Part shown: piece after piece, positions 11,194 to 21,365 of the stretch
How the letters are laid out: every line of letters starts with the position of its first letter
Numbering within the stretch: position 1 is the stretch's first letter
NCBI GenBank assembly: GCA_025331125.1
Contig: JAOALB010000173.1
Span: 40,079 to 104,078 of the forward strand
Source: Mycogone perniciosa
Lineage: Eukaryota > Ascomycota > Sordariomycetes > Hypocreales > Hypocreaceae
Reading direction: 5' to 3'
Length of the DNA stretch: 64,000 nt
Translations under genes and position numbers: made by a program
The notes under the pieces: generated by a model
What the model saw: only the letters and a program-made list of their open reading frames with translations
Told to the model about the DNA's origin: nothing
The model's database searches: none

Positions 11194-11201
11194 CTTATAC
11201 A

Positions 11202-11570
11202 ATGCGAACCCAATTCCTAAATGTATATGCCGCTTCTCTGGCGCTTTTAGGAGGAGCCTTAGGGCAAATATGCGGTAATACGTACGCCGAGAATTGCGTG
11301 TCTACGTGGGCCCGACCAAATACAGGTGGTCCTGGGGTTGATGCCTTTGTGCCCGGTTGCGGCGGCGGATGCAAGAACGAAAGATTCGAATCTCTTATCG
11401 TTTCTGGGAAGAAGATCGCGTTAGGTCCGTTGTATAAGACGACCCGTTGCCACGTTTACTCCGAGCAGAACTGTGGCGGCAATCAGGTGTTGGATACTGG
11501 CAACGTGAAGTCATATAGGAGCTTCAACTCCCCTGGCGCTCAGTCGCTTAGATGCTACTATGGTTGCTAA
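11202..11570 (+). CDS. Small secreted cysteine-rich protein, beta/gamma-crystallin-like effector candidate
   Basis: A 122-residue uninterrupted frame from ATG (A at -3) to TAA. Residues 1-21 form a signal peptide with hydrophobic core AASLALLGGAL and an A-x-G site before Gln22, so the mature protein is about 101 residues and extracellular. It has eight cysteines, all in the mature part: 24, 32, 53, 57, 83, 91, 118 and 122, enough for four disulfides. Residues 83-122 (CHVYSEQNCGG, then a G, then SPGAQSLRCYYGC) resemble a beta/gamma-crystallin Greek-key half: aromatic, acidic, C-x-G, then S-L-R at the end. Ecp4/Ecp7-type fungal effectors are predicted to have that fold; this link is inference. 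The gene keeps normal composition and has no RIP stops, although it lies between RIP-mutated retrotransposons. No paralogue is seen in the window. Function unknown; a virulence or antimicrobial role is possible. Confidence 0.85.
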   Translation: MRTQFLNVYAASLALLGGALGQICGNTYAENCVSTWARPNTGGPGVDAFVPGCGGGCKNERFESLIVSGKKIALGPLYKTTRCHVYSEQNCGGNQVLDTGNVKSYRSFNSPGAQSLRCYYGC

Positions 11571-12050
11571 TTGTGGCATCCGGCCTCATTTGGTGGAATT
11601 AGGGGTTGTCACGTTCTTGCGCGCCTCTTTGTTTCCCTCTCTTATTCCAGTCTAATTGATTGCAGTTTACCAGGCTCGTCCTATTACCAATTGTCCTTGC
11701 CGTAACTGATTGTTTAATACTACGTCACCCCTTACACTTTAGAGCGGCGGTGCTAGTTAATCAGCAAAATGGCCACCACCAAAGCGGCCACAATTTATTA
11801 TTATTACAACTATCCGCGCCGTATAACGCGATGAGCTTATATTGAGACCCAAATTTCTAGTGGACTGTGACGACTAGACTTAGGATAGGCATCAATATTA
11901 GGGGCATCATAGTCGTTATGCATATAGAGCAGGTGTATAGTCTTATGTATTTTATATAGTAGACTGGCGGCGGAAGTTGGCGAGATAATAGACTTGATTA
12001 TTATAGTCAATAGCAGTAAGGTATAATATAATAAAGCCGCTAGCAATATA
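11571..12050. other. Right part of the island downstream of the secreted-protein gene
   Basis: Balanced composition declines gradually toward AT-rich after about 11850. Besides the possible relic at 11660-11845, a 69-codon minus-strand frame (11837-12046) exists but resembles no known protein and consists largely of leucine, isoleucine and tyrosine, as AT-rich antisense sequence does. No clear polyadenylation signal was recognised right after the stop codon at 11570. Confidence 0.4.
11660..11845 (+). pseudogene. Possible relic of a second small secreted protein (no ATG)
   Basis: The frame opens with TTG right after an in-frame TGA and begins LQFTRLVLLPIVLAVT, very like a fungal signal peptide whose initiating Met has been lost. 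It continues for 61 codons to a TGA with a His/Gln/Leu-rich, only single-cysteine remainder of no recognised family. It starts 90 bp after the stop of the effector candidate, in the same orientation. It could equally be a chance frame, so this is a weak call. Confidence 0.25.
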
Positions 12051-12485
12051 ATATAGGTGAGCTGTGCTGCAATAAAAGGCTTTATAAAGGCTAAAGGGTA
12101 CCGATAAGTCTGGCTAGGTATATGTATAGATAGTATTAGTTAAAGGTATTGAGAATAAATAGTAAGCGCTGCAATTAATATAAGGTAAATATAAATATAA
12201 ATAGTAAAAGGGGTAAAGTGATTTTAAAAAAAGAGGGAGATATTAATAGGAATACTTTTAAAGATATTATTTAGATAAAAAGTAATATATATAAAACAGT
12301 TATTATTATAAATAAATATAAAGGTAATTAAAGGAAGTATTATATAAAGGTTAATAAATTATAGTAATAGTTAATATAGGTTAAGGGTTAATATAGGATA
12401 TATTATTTATAATATTTTTTAGTTTTTATATTAATTAATTATTACTTTATAATTTTTTTATAAATATGGTTTATATAGTTAATAG

Positions 12486-12521
<36 letters not shown>

Positions 12522-12864
12522 CCCTTTTAATAAATATTTAAATACATATAATATAATTAATTAAAAAGAAAACTTAAACGATTTTTTATAATTCTTTAAT
12601 ATAAATTAATATTATAATTAACTTTAAAAATATAATTTATTTAATTATAATTTTAAAGAAGATAAACATTAAATTAATTAATTTAAATATAATATATATA
12701 GATTTAATAAAGAAATAAAACCTTTTTTATTATAAAGAAACTTTTTATTTTAAAGAAATATATTATTAAAAGTAAAGTATTATAATAAAATAATTTAAAT
12801 TAATAAAAGAAAGAATGTTTTATTATTTAAGGATTATTTATTATAAAGTTTAATAATATATTTT
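12051..12864. other. AT-rich transition zone, no gene seen
   Basis: Composition falls from moderate to extremely AT-rich. From about 11890 to 12400 the plus strand has clearly more G than C. An (AT)n run sits at about 12492-12519. No reading frames or family motifs were found. Part of 12540-12864 may be further decayed transposon sequence. Confidence 0.5.
12492..12519. repeat. (AT)n microsatellite
   Basis: About 14 AT units in the transition zone right of the island. Confidence 0.85.
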
Positions 12865-13113
12865 AATTTAAAAGATAAAAGTTTAAATTAAATAAATTAA
12901 TACTTTATATATAAAGAAATTAAAAGGCTTTTATTTATTTATATAGTAAATAAAGGCTAATATATATAGTAAGTAAATAATATATTTAATGATATAGATA
13001 TATATATATATATAGTAAAGTTAATATAATATAATTCTTAATAATATTAAACTTTACTTTTTATTTCTTTATACTTTATATAACTATATTATATTTTATA
13101 ATAATTATTAATT
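12865..13113 (+). repeat. Degraded copia LTR (third copy of the family)
   Basis: It aligns in order with the LTR at 21092-21365: AAAGGCTTTTATTT, ATATAGTAAATA, GCTAATATATATAGTA, an ATATAT run, then the ATTCTTAATA...TTTCTTTATACTTTATATAACTATA end. About 40 bp of the middle are missing and nearly all C/G are lost. The left end is approximate. Confidence 0.6.
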
Positions 13114-13885
13114 GAAAGACTTATTAATTTAAATAATTATTAATTAAATTATTAAAATCTTTCCTTTAATCCTATATTTTTATTTTTATTTTTTAACTTT
13201 ACTGTTAAACTTAAGAAATTATATTTTATTATAAATAATATTAATAATATTATTTGTATAAAGTTAAAACTAATAGTTACAGAGATTTAATAAATTACTA
13301 TTTTAAGAAAATATATAATTATTATTTAAATTTAAGATAAAATCAAATTTAATTTCTTTATTTAATTAAATAATTTCTTTTATACTTTTAAATTATTAAC
13401 TTTTAAACAAGTTAACGAAATATTATTTAAATAAATATTTTAATATATTAATATATATAATAAAAGTATTATTTTATTAATATTATATATGTTAAAAAAG
13501 GCAAATTAAAGTTTTAATTTTAAAATCAATTTAAAAAATAATTAAGTATAATATTTATTCTTAAACTTTTATAAATATTTAAAGTATAACTTTAACTTTA
13601 ATTACTATTATAATAATTTATAAAAAGGATTTAAACTTTAATATTAAATTTAATATTTATTAAAAAATTAAAAAAAGATTAAAAAAAGGTTTTTATAAAA
13701 ATAAAATATAATAAAAATAAAAATATTTGATTGATATATATTGTATATTATATAATATAAAGATATAAAATTTAAAATATAGTATATAAATTTAATATAT
13801 ATAAATCTAAATATAATAAAATTTAAACTTTTAAAAATTATAGAAATAGCTTTTAAAATAAGTTTCTTTAAAGCTATTAATATAT
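13114..13885 (+). mobile_element. Degraded copia element, 5' internal region, truncated at right
   Basis: Follows the LTR at 12865-13113 and aligns in the same orientation with 21366-22170: the ATCTTTCCTTTAATCC block, the AGATTTAATAAATTACTATTTTA block, and 13700-13880 matching 22000-22160 (ATATAATATAAAG, then AGTATATAAATTTA, ATAGCTTTTAAAA, AAAGCTATTAA). All frames are destroyed. Similarity stops near 13885, where a pyrimidine-rich stretch leads into the moderately GC-rich segment at 13985. Confidence 0.6.
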
Positions 13886-13984
13886 ATAAAAGTATATTTT
13901 TCCCTTTCCTTTTTATTCTTTCCCCTTTTATCTATTATTCCATTTATTTTATTTATTATATATTATATAGTAGTAATTTTTATA

Positions 13985-14282
13985 ATCCCGATTATATAAC
14001 CAGCTTCCGCTACTAGATACAGCTAAATACAATTAATTAACACTAATTAAACTGCAGCTAAACCTATCTACAATTAAGCCGTCCTTTTTATTAGGCCTAA
14101 ACAGCAGCTTTAATCCAGCTTAATTAAACCTGCCGGATAATGAGTTGGTTAACGATTAATAACGCATTTTCCTTTATTCTTTTATTCCTCGGCGTTTAAT
14201 AACGCGTTTCTGTGCTTCCTTTATATTTAGCGTTATTTCTTTCCTTCTTCCAATTCGACTGACTTTATAATAGGTTTATTCA
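13985..14282. other. Moderately GC-rich non-coding segment with 40-bp degenerate repeat
   Basis: The segment is clearly less AT-rich than its surroundings. It has two TTAATAACGC words 40 bp apart (about 14157 and 14197), each followed by a TTTCCTTTAT-like stretch, then a third weaker CGTTATTTCTTTCC unit. No start codon for the pentapeptide-like frame downstream could be fixed here; in that frame TAA and TAG stand at 14268-14273. Confidence 0.4.
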
Positions 14283-14720
14283 ATTAGCTTAATCAGCTTA
14301 AACAATAGCAGGCCTGGCAGCTTTATCAGTAAAATCTATAGCGCCAAACCTATAGATTATACTGCTAGACTTTCCTATTATAAAATTAGCTCTTTCTTTA
14401 TCTTTAATTGCGCTGCCTAGCTAGCCTAATCGAATTTAAGCCTATTAGCCGTTTAAGCCGGATCTAACGCTTTAAACAACACTGCTTTAAACTATGCGGC
14501 TTTATTCGACCTAGCCGACTTAAATAACGCGAATTTAACCAACTTAGCCGACCTAAACAACGCGGCCCTATTTAACGCAGCCCTATTTAACGCGGCCTTA
14601 TTTAATAGGTTCCACTAAGCTAGATAGAATAATGCTGCTTAGTTAAACTTAGCCGACTTAGCTAATGCGGCTTTAAATAATACAGCTTTAAACAATGCAT
14701 TCCTAGAAGCTGGCTATTAA
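14283..14720 (+). pseudogene. Broken pentapeptide-repeat-like gene, RIP-interrupted
   Basis: One frame runs from 14283 to TAA at 14718-14720, interrupted only by TAG/TAA at 14418, 14427, 14454, 14616, 14625 and 14640; each is explained by CAA/CAG to TAA/TAG. From about 14463 it shows successive five-residue units of the A-(A/D/N)-L-x-x kind: SNALNN, TALNY, AALFD, ADLNN, ANLTN, ADLNN, then AALFN three times in a row. After the three stops come LADLAN, AALNN, TALNN and a final AFLEAGY. Five-residue periodicity with central Leu is the hallmark of pentapeptide-repeat right-handed beta-helices. The N-terminal part (14283-14410) is open but unrecognised and its true start is unknown. An Ala/Asn/Leu-rich low-complexity protein is the alternative. 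Confidence 0.5.
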
Positions 14721-14881
14721 ATTATTATAATTGAAAACGCTTAAATAACCTAGCTTAATAGTAAGCTGGCTAAACTCACCGCTATATCGATTAATATAGG
14801 TTTAAACTACTAAGCTGGCTATTAAATAAAGGTATTAATTATTATTTCATTTAAGTTATTTAATAGTATTATAGTAAGGAT
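14721..14881. other. Short AT-rich spacer between the pentapeptide-like relic and G2 fragment
   Basis: Contains AAGCTGGCTATTAAAT-like sequence twice (about 14709-14724 and 14812-14827), the first at the end of the pentapeptide-like frame, suggesting a small internal duplication. Nothing else was recognised. Confidence 0.35.
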
Positions 14882-16008
14882 AACTTATATAAAATATAAA
14901 TATATAAAATAAAAGTATTAATAAGTTTCTTAATATTAAATATATAAATAATAGTAAAATAATATATTTTTATTAAATAGTATACTATTATAAAAATGTT
15001 TTTATAAACTAAACTTTATTAATTATAGTTAAAAAATAATATAATATAATTTATTAAAATATTATTTTAAGCTTAAAATAATATTAATAATAGTTTTAAA
15101 AATCTTAAAAAAGTAAATTTACTTAATGTTATTAAAAGTATAAATTATAATATTTAATAAAAGTATTAATATTAACTAGTATTTACAGCTATTAATATAT
15201 ATAATTAAAAAAAGCTTAGCGTTTTTATTTATTTTAAATATCCCTTTAGCTTAAAAGCATATATTTAATATATAATTTATGTTTTTACTTCATTAATTAA
15301 TAAAAGGAAAACTTATTTTTAGTAATATATTGGATTACTATAAATTTAAAGGTTTTATATTACTGCCTTTAAATTACTTTTAATACTTTTAAGTTATTAT
15401 TAAATAGTTAAATTTTAAAGCGCTTACATTATATTATTTACTATATTCAATATTTTATAAGCTTTATTAATTATTCTTTTAATTAATATCTTTAAAATTA
15501 AAATTAAAGTATTAATTATTATAATAAAAAGGTTTTTATTATATACTTTTTATGATGTTAATATCGGTATAAAGGTTAAAGCAGTTTTTTAAAAGTAGAG
15601 GTTTTTTTTTAATTAATTATAATTTTAATTTTACTTTAGTAAAATATTGTAAAATATTTTATTTAATATATTAAGCTTTATTAATTTTAATTTAAGCGAA
15701 TAAATAATTTAGAAATTATATTAAAATAGGAATTTAAATTAATAAATTTATCCTTAATTTAATACTTTTATAATTATAAAGTATTTTAAGTTTTTATAGT
15801 TTATAATAGTTTTAAATTTATTTTTTATACCTTAAACCTTAAAGTATTATTTTTTTAATCATTTAATTATTGTTAATAATTTTTATTATAAATTCTATAA
15901 TTATATTTAATAAATAAATACTTTAATAAAACAATGTTTTTAATTATAAAATATTATTTTAATTATATTAAAACAAAATATTATAAAATATTTAACTTTA
16001 AGTATTTA
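14882..16008 (-). mobile_element. Outer G2 gypsy element (copy B), left fragment
   Basis: Aligns from about 14882 with 25400-26540 of the inner G2 element and has the same minus orientation. It corresponds to the integrase-to-RNase H part of pol. The 3' LTR and about 1 kb of 3' sequence that should lie further left are missing. At 16004-16008 ATTTA is the left target duplication of the G1 element inserted here. The sequence continues at 36536. It is more AT-rich than the inner copy. Confidence 0.8.
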
Positions 16009-16180
16009 TATTATAGCACTGACTATAATGCAATATTAATGCCCTGTGATATAAGCTCTAGTTATATAACTAGGCCTTAATATATTCCTAGCTATTGCTT
16101 TCTGTAAAGCCTTAGGGCTTCCTTGCTCTCTATAGTATAATAACGATATATGCCTTAACCTGCCTTCCTATACTATAATA
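16009..16180 (+). repeat. 5' LTR of G1 copy A
   Basis: Starts TATTATAGCAC (TG to TA by RIP) and ends ACTATAATA. It aligns over its full length with the other four G1 LTRs. It is more mutated than the LTR at 7021. The next bases, GTTTATACTATCC, are the presumed primer-binding region. Confidence 0.85.
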
Positions 16181-19100
16181 GTTTATACTATCCTTTAACT
16201 CGGCTGCGCTGTCGCGAGGTATATAGTTAATTAATTATAAACTTCTTTAAATTCCCCCTTTATTCCTAAACCTACAATACTGCCTTTATAGCCTAGCCCT
16301 CGCCTTTTAAATCTTATGCCTATAAGAAATTAATTATAAGCAAGATAAATATAAATGCCTTAAACTTTACTTTATAATTTAATGTAGCTTAATAGACTAT
16401 AGTCTTTACTATAAAGTTAATGCTTTTCCCTTTTCTTTTTAAAACCCTATAAAAATCTAATATTAATAGTAATTATATATATTTAATGAATATAATTATT
16501 AAAAATAATTACCCTTACTATGAATTTTATTCTTTTAATTAAGTAATAAATAAAAGTTTAATTTAATAAAAAAAATAAAAGTAAACTTTAAAATAAAGTC
16601 TTTTAAAATAAATAGTGAAAAATTAAAACTTTAAAGTATAAATTAAAGTTTAGGTTAAAGCTTTAAATATAGCTTTAGTATTAAACTTTAAAAATAATAA
16701 TCTATTTAACTACTATTAAATTAAAGACTTTAAATAATTTAATAATAAATAGAAAAATATTATTAAATACTAGTAAAAATATATTATTTAATGCTTCTAA
16801 ACTAATATTACTTTTATACGTAATTAATTAATTCTTTTAATTAAATTTAAAAAGATTTTATATATTATAAGCCTTGTAAAGGGAAATATATATTAATCAT
16901 AATAAAAAAACTTTAATATTATTATTAAGAATTTTAATAACCCTGCTGAATAGTATTAAAAGATTAATATAATATTCTTTATTGATTTTAATAAATAATA
17001 TAAAATAATTAATTTATGTTAAAAGGTATTATAGTCTTTTAATAATTTATATATATTAAATAAACATTTTTAAAAGTTTATAGTAAAGTTATTTATATAA
17101 AGCAGTAAATATAGTAAAATTATTAAATAAATAGTAAAGGCTTTAAAGATAAAAGTCTTTTAAAAATTTATTAATACTATAAAGACTTAAATAATTAAGC
17201 TAGATAAATTTAACTTTATTAAATAATATTAACTTTATTAAATTATTTATAATAGGCTTTAAAAAGCGTTTATTTATAATGCCTTTTATGCTATTTAAAT
17301 AGGCTAGTATTAATAAAGCTATTAATAATAGTAGTAATATTATTAATATTAGTAAAATAATAAAGTAAATAATTAAATAAATAACTAAACTGCTGCTTTA
17401 GCGCTAACCAGTAACTTAATATAGCTAAATACTATATATATTATATTACTTTACCTTTAAGTCTTTCGCGAGGAATATATTACTAAAGGATAATACTTTT
17501 ACTGTAAAAAAATAAGTTATAGCTTTAATGAATATAATAAAAGAAAAAGCAGGTTAATATATATTAAAAAGATTTATATTAAATATAAAACTAAAATTAT
17601 TAAATTTAGCTATATTAACTATACTTTAACCTAATAGTACCATAAGGCTAGCGGTTAAATAGCCTAGTAAAGTATAATAATTAAACTTTAATAGTATATT
17701 AATGTTACCTATAATATTTAATTAACTTATAAATCTAAGCTTTAAATAATATACCTTTTTTAAATATTAATAAAGATAATAATAGTAGTATTACTTTATT
17801 AACTTTTAATTTACTTTAATTTAGCTAATTATATTTATTAAAAACTTAAATTTAATTTATAAATTAAAGAAAAGATTAACTTTTATTAAAAGTTATAAGT
17901 AAAAGTTAACTATAAATAATATTATTATTTTAAAATAAATCTACTACTGCCTTTTTAATTAAAAGCCTTTTAAATTTAAATTAATAAATAGTAAATCGCT
18001 TTTAATATAAACTATACTGTCTTTTATATATAATATTTATATTAATATAAAAGCTTTAATAAATAGCAGCTATATACTTTAAGCTTTTGTTAGCTGCGCT
18101 TTTATTAAGCGATTTAGTATTAGTATTTAATAATTACTATTGATTAAAAACCTTTTTTTTACTAATATGAATATTGCTAATAAAACTTTAAACTTTTTTA
18201 TAATATAAACTATAATTAGCCTTTATAAAGAATTTTACTTTTTTTTATTATAAATATCTTTAATAATATATTTATTATCTTTAACCTTTTATAATTAAAG
18301 AAATATAATTTTAATATTAATTAGGAAAGATTAATTATTACTTTTAAATCCTATTACTATTATAACTATTACCTTTTAAAGAATATAGCTAGCTTTATAT
18401 AAATTTTAATAGCAGTTAAAATAAAAAATAACTTTACTAAAACTAATATAAAGAATATATATTATTAGTAATTAATAGTTAAAGATACTTTAAATAAAGT
18501 AAAGCTTAACTTAATTAAATAAAAGATTATACTATATTAATAATTATTAATTAAAAATATTTAAGAAAAAAAAAGACTATAATTTAATTAAAGAGGGAGT
18601 TTATAAACTATATTATTTATAAACTTTAATATTAAATTAAAATTACTATATAACCTAGAAATATAATAAAATTAATAATAAATAAATATAAATATAAATA
18701 GTCTTAAATTAAGTATATATATAGCTGCTGCCTGCCTTTATAATCTGCAGTTAATAATAAATAGGAAAACCTTTATTAAAGCTACTATAAATACCTTTTA
18801 ATATACTGCTTTTATAAAATTAAACTAAACTTTAAAATTAAAAAGTATATTTAAATATAGCAGATATATAAATAGTAGCAGCTATAAACTTTATTACTTT
18901 TTATTATTAATTATATATCTATATAATAAAAGTAATTTAAGAAAAGATTAACTAAACTATTAAACCTAGGGAATTAATGCCTATTAGCCTGCTAAAGCTT
19001 TTAAATAACTTTTTCTAATAAACATTTATAAAATAAAGAGACTGTATTAAAGTAAAAATAATATTATTAAAAGAAATATATCAGTTTATTAATAAATACT

Positions 19101-19650
19101 ACGTTTTAATATAATTAAAAAAGATTATAGCTGTTAATATAAAGAGATTTATAGTGGGAAAACCTAAATTTAATAAACTAAATATTTTAAAGAAACTGCT
19201 ATCTTAGCTATATAACTTATATAATACCTTTTTACTAAAAACAGTAAATAAACCTCTGTTATAATAGGCTTAGGACTATAAAATTAAAATATTACTAGGA
19301 AAAAACCTTTTATATTAAAAGAATAAACTATTTTTATTTAATAAACTGCAGGTAATAAGAAAATGGTTAAATAATAATTTAATAAAAGGATTTATCTATA
19401 AACTATAAATATAATATATTACTTTTTTCCTTTTAGCTATAAAACTAAAAAGCAGTATTTATATTTATTAAAACTATTAAAAGTTAAATAATATTACTAT
19501 TAATAATTAATACCTATTACTATTAATTTAAAAAACCTTTAATGCTTTAAGCTATATAAAGGTATATATAAAACTTAATATTATTGCTGCATTTAATAAC
19601 CTTTATATCGTTAAAAGAGATATATAAAAAACAGTATTTATTATAAAGTT
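16181..19650 (+). pseudogene. Gag/protease region of G1 copy A, decayed
   Basis: Position between the 5' LTR and the RT identifies this as gag and protease, but no zinc knuckle or protease active site could be read through the RIP changes. The segment 16385-18325 is also present in reverse orientation in copy C (to 44974), and 18325 onward in copy F from 51436. No intact frame was found. Confidence 0.5.
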
Positions 19651-20560
19651 TAGCTTTTGTAAAATATTAGTTATAATTTTCAGCCTTTATAATATACCTG
19701 CTATATTTTAATACTGTATTAACTATACTCTTCATAACCTCTTTAACTGTATTTATATAATATATTTTAATAATATCTTTATGTACTCTTTAAACTAAAA
19801 GAAATACTAAAAGTATATCTGTAAAATAATAGGCTACTTTTAAAATATTAGCCTTTAAATTAAAATTATAAAATATAAATTTAAAATAATAAAAATAAAA
19901 TATTTTAATTTAATTATTACTTTAAAGGAATTAAAGATAGATTTTAAAAAGGTTAAAGCTATATTAAACTAGTAATTACTTAAAAGAGTAAAAGACTTAT
20001 AAAAGTTCTTTAGCTTTATAAACTTTTATTGCTGTTTTCTTTAAAGATACTTTAAAATAGCTATATTATTAAATAACCTTTTAAAGAAAAATCAACTATA
20101 TATTTAAAGAGAAAAATAATAAAACGCCTTTAATTTAATTAAATACACTTTTAAATTAACTTTAATTTTAGCCTTTTTTAACTATAATAAATAAATAGTC
20201 TTTAAAATAAATACCTTTAATTAAGTATTAAGCATTATTTTATTATAGTATAATAAAAAAGGTATTTTATACTTTATTATGTTTTTTTTATAAAGTATAA
20301 TGCTTAAGAATATAATTAGCACATTTATAATAAAGACCTCTTAACTATTATTAAAGTAATAAAGGAGTAGTATTTAAAATTATAAAGTTTATAAGAATTT
20401 AATATTATTATAGACTATAAAAACTTTAAATACTTTACTTTAATTAAAGTCTTAAATTAGCAATAAATTTAATAGTTTGAATTCCTTTTTAAGTTTAACT
20501 TCTATATTATCTATTAACCTGGCTTTAAGGCTATAAAGCTTAATGCTTTAAATAGAAAAA
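19650..20560 (+). pseudogene. Reverse transcriptase and RNase H remnant of G1 copy A
   Basis: At about 19747-19790 the frame reads CIYIIYFNNIFMYS, the RIP form of the gypsy catalytic box (Y-x-DD-I-x-x-YS with both Asp codons turned to Asn). At 20413-20556 it reads DYKNFKYFTLIKVLN, several stops in place of the RRQARW residues, then EFLFKFNFYIIY, PGFKAIKLNALNR. This is the order of the gypsy RNase H end: TDHKNLxYF, LNRRQARW, EFLxxFxFxIxY, PG, ADALSR. It is clearly Ty3/gypsy. Confidence 0.7.
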
Positions 20561-21091
20561 TAAAAAATAAGCCTGCAAAATTAAATCCCTTTAATAATTA
20601 AATTCAAAATAAGCAATATACTATTTTTTATAGAGTTCTTTTAGCTTTAAAGCTTAGGTAATATTTTAAAAAGAAATTTTATTAAATGTAAAAATGCCTA
20701 TAAAGGCTGCCTTTATAGCTATAATAATACCTGCAGAAAATAAATTAATTAATAACTTAATTGCAGCAGTATATAAATAAAATACTATAGCGAGAGAAAT
20801 AGTAACTATATTTTAAGACTTTAATATTTATTAATAGTTAAAGCAGCTTTATAAGGAATTCTAAATTGCAGTAAATAACGGCTAAATAATAAATAGCAGA
20901 ATCTAATACTAAAAGCAGCTTTTTATTCCCTTTAATAATAAACTTTATATCTAAATCCTATTTAAAAGCTACTTTAATAGCTTAATTAAATCCCTAGGCA
21001 GGTTTAAAACCTTAAACTTAATTAATTAAATATACTAATAGCTATCAATTTTAAAAGATATTAAAGTATTTATATAAGCCTATAAACTATA

Positions 21092-21365
21092 TATTGGGTT
21101 AAGTAAGCTAAGGACCCACTACTTATTAGCGCTTATTAGTATTAAGGAGCTTTTATTTGCTTATATAGTAGATACCAGCTAATATATACATTATATAAGC
21201 AATATATCAGACTATATAAGCGCTTATAATATATATATTCTATATTTTCCTTTATATTAGCTATATATATATATAGTAAGGCTATTGTAGTATATTTATT
21301 ACTAGAATCAAGCTTTATTCCTATTTCTCTCTATACTCTATATAGCTATACTGCGCTCCGCGATA
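21092..21365 (+). repeat. 5' LTR of the copia element
   Basis: Starts TATTGGGTTAAG (TG to TA) and ends GCGCTCCGCGATA (partner LTR ends in ACA). It matches 34622-34896 along its length and contains a 14-bp palindrome TATAAGCGCTTATA (21215-21228). The sequence after it (GTTATAAGCCTAGG) is the presumed primer-binding site. Confidence 0.88.

Noticed and set aside
11066..11278. 70-codon frame overlapping the effector candidate
   Set aside because: GTG start and a different frame from the signal-peptide-bearing gene; a shadow.
11837..12046. 69-codon minus-strand frame with hydrophobic start
   Set aside because: Leu/Ile/Tyr-rich sequence typical of AT-rich antisense; no cysteine pattern or family.
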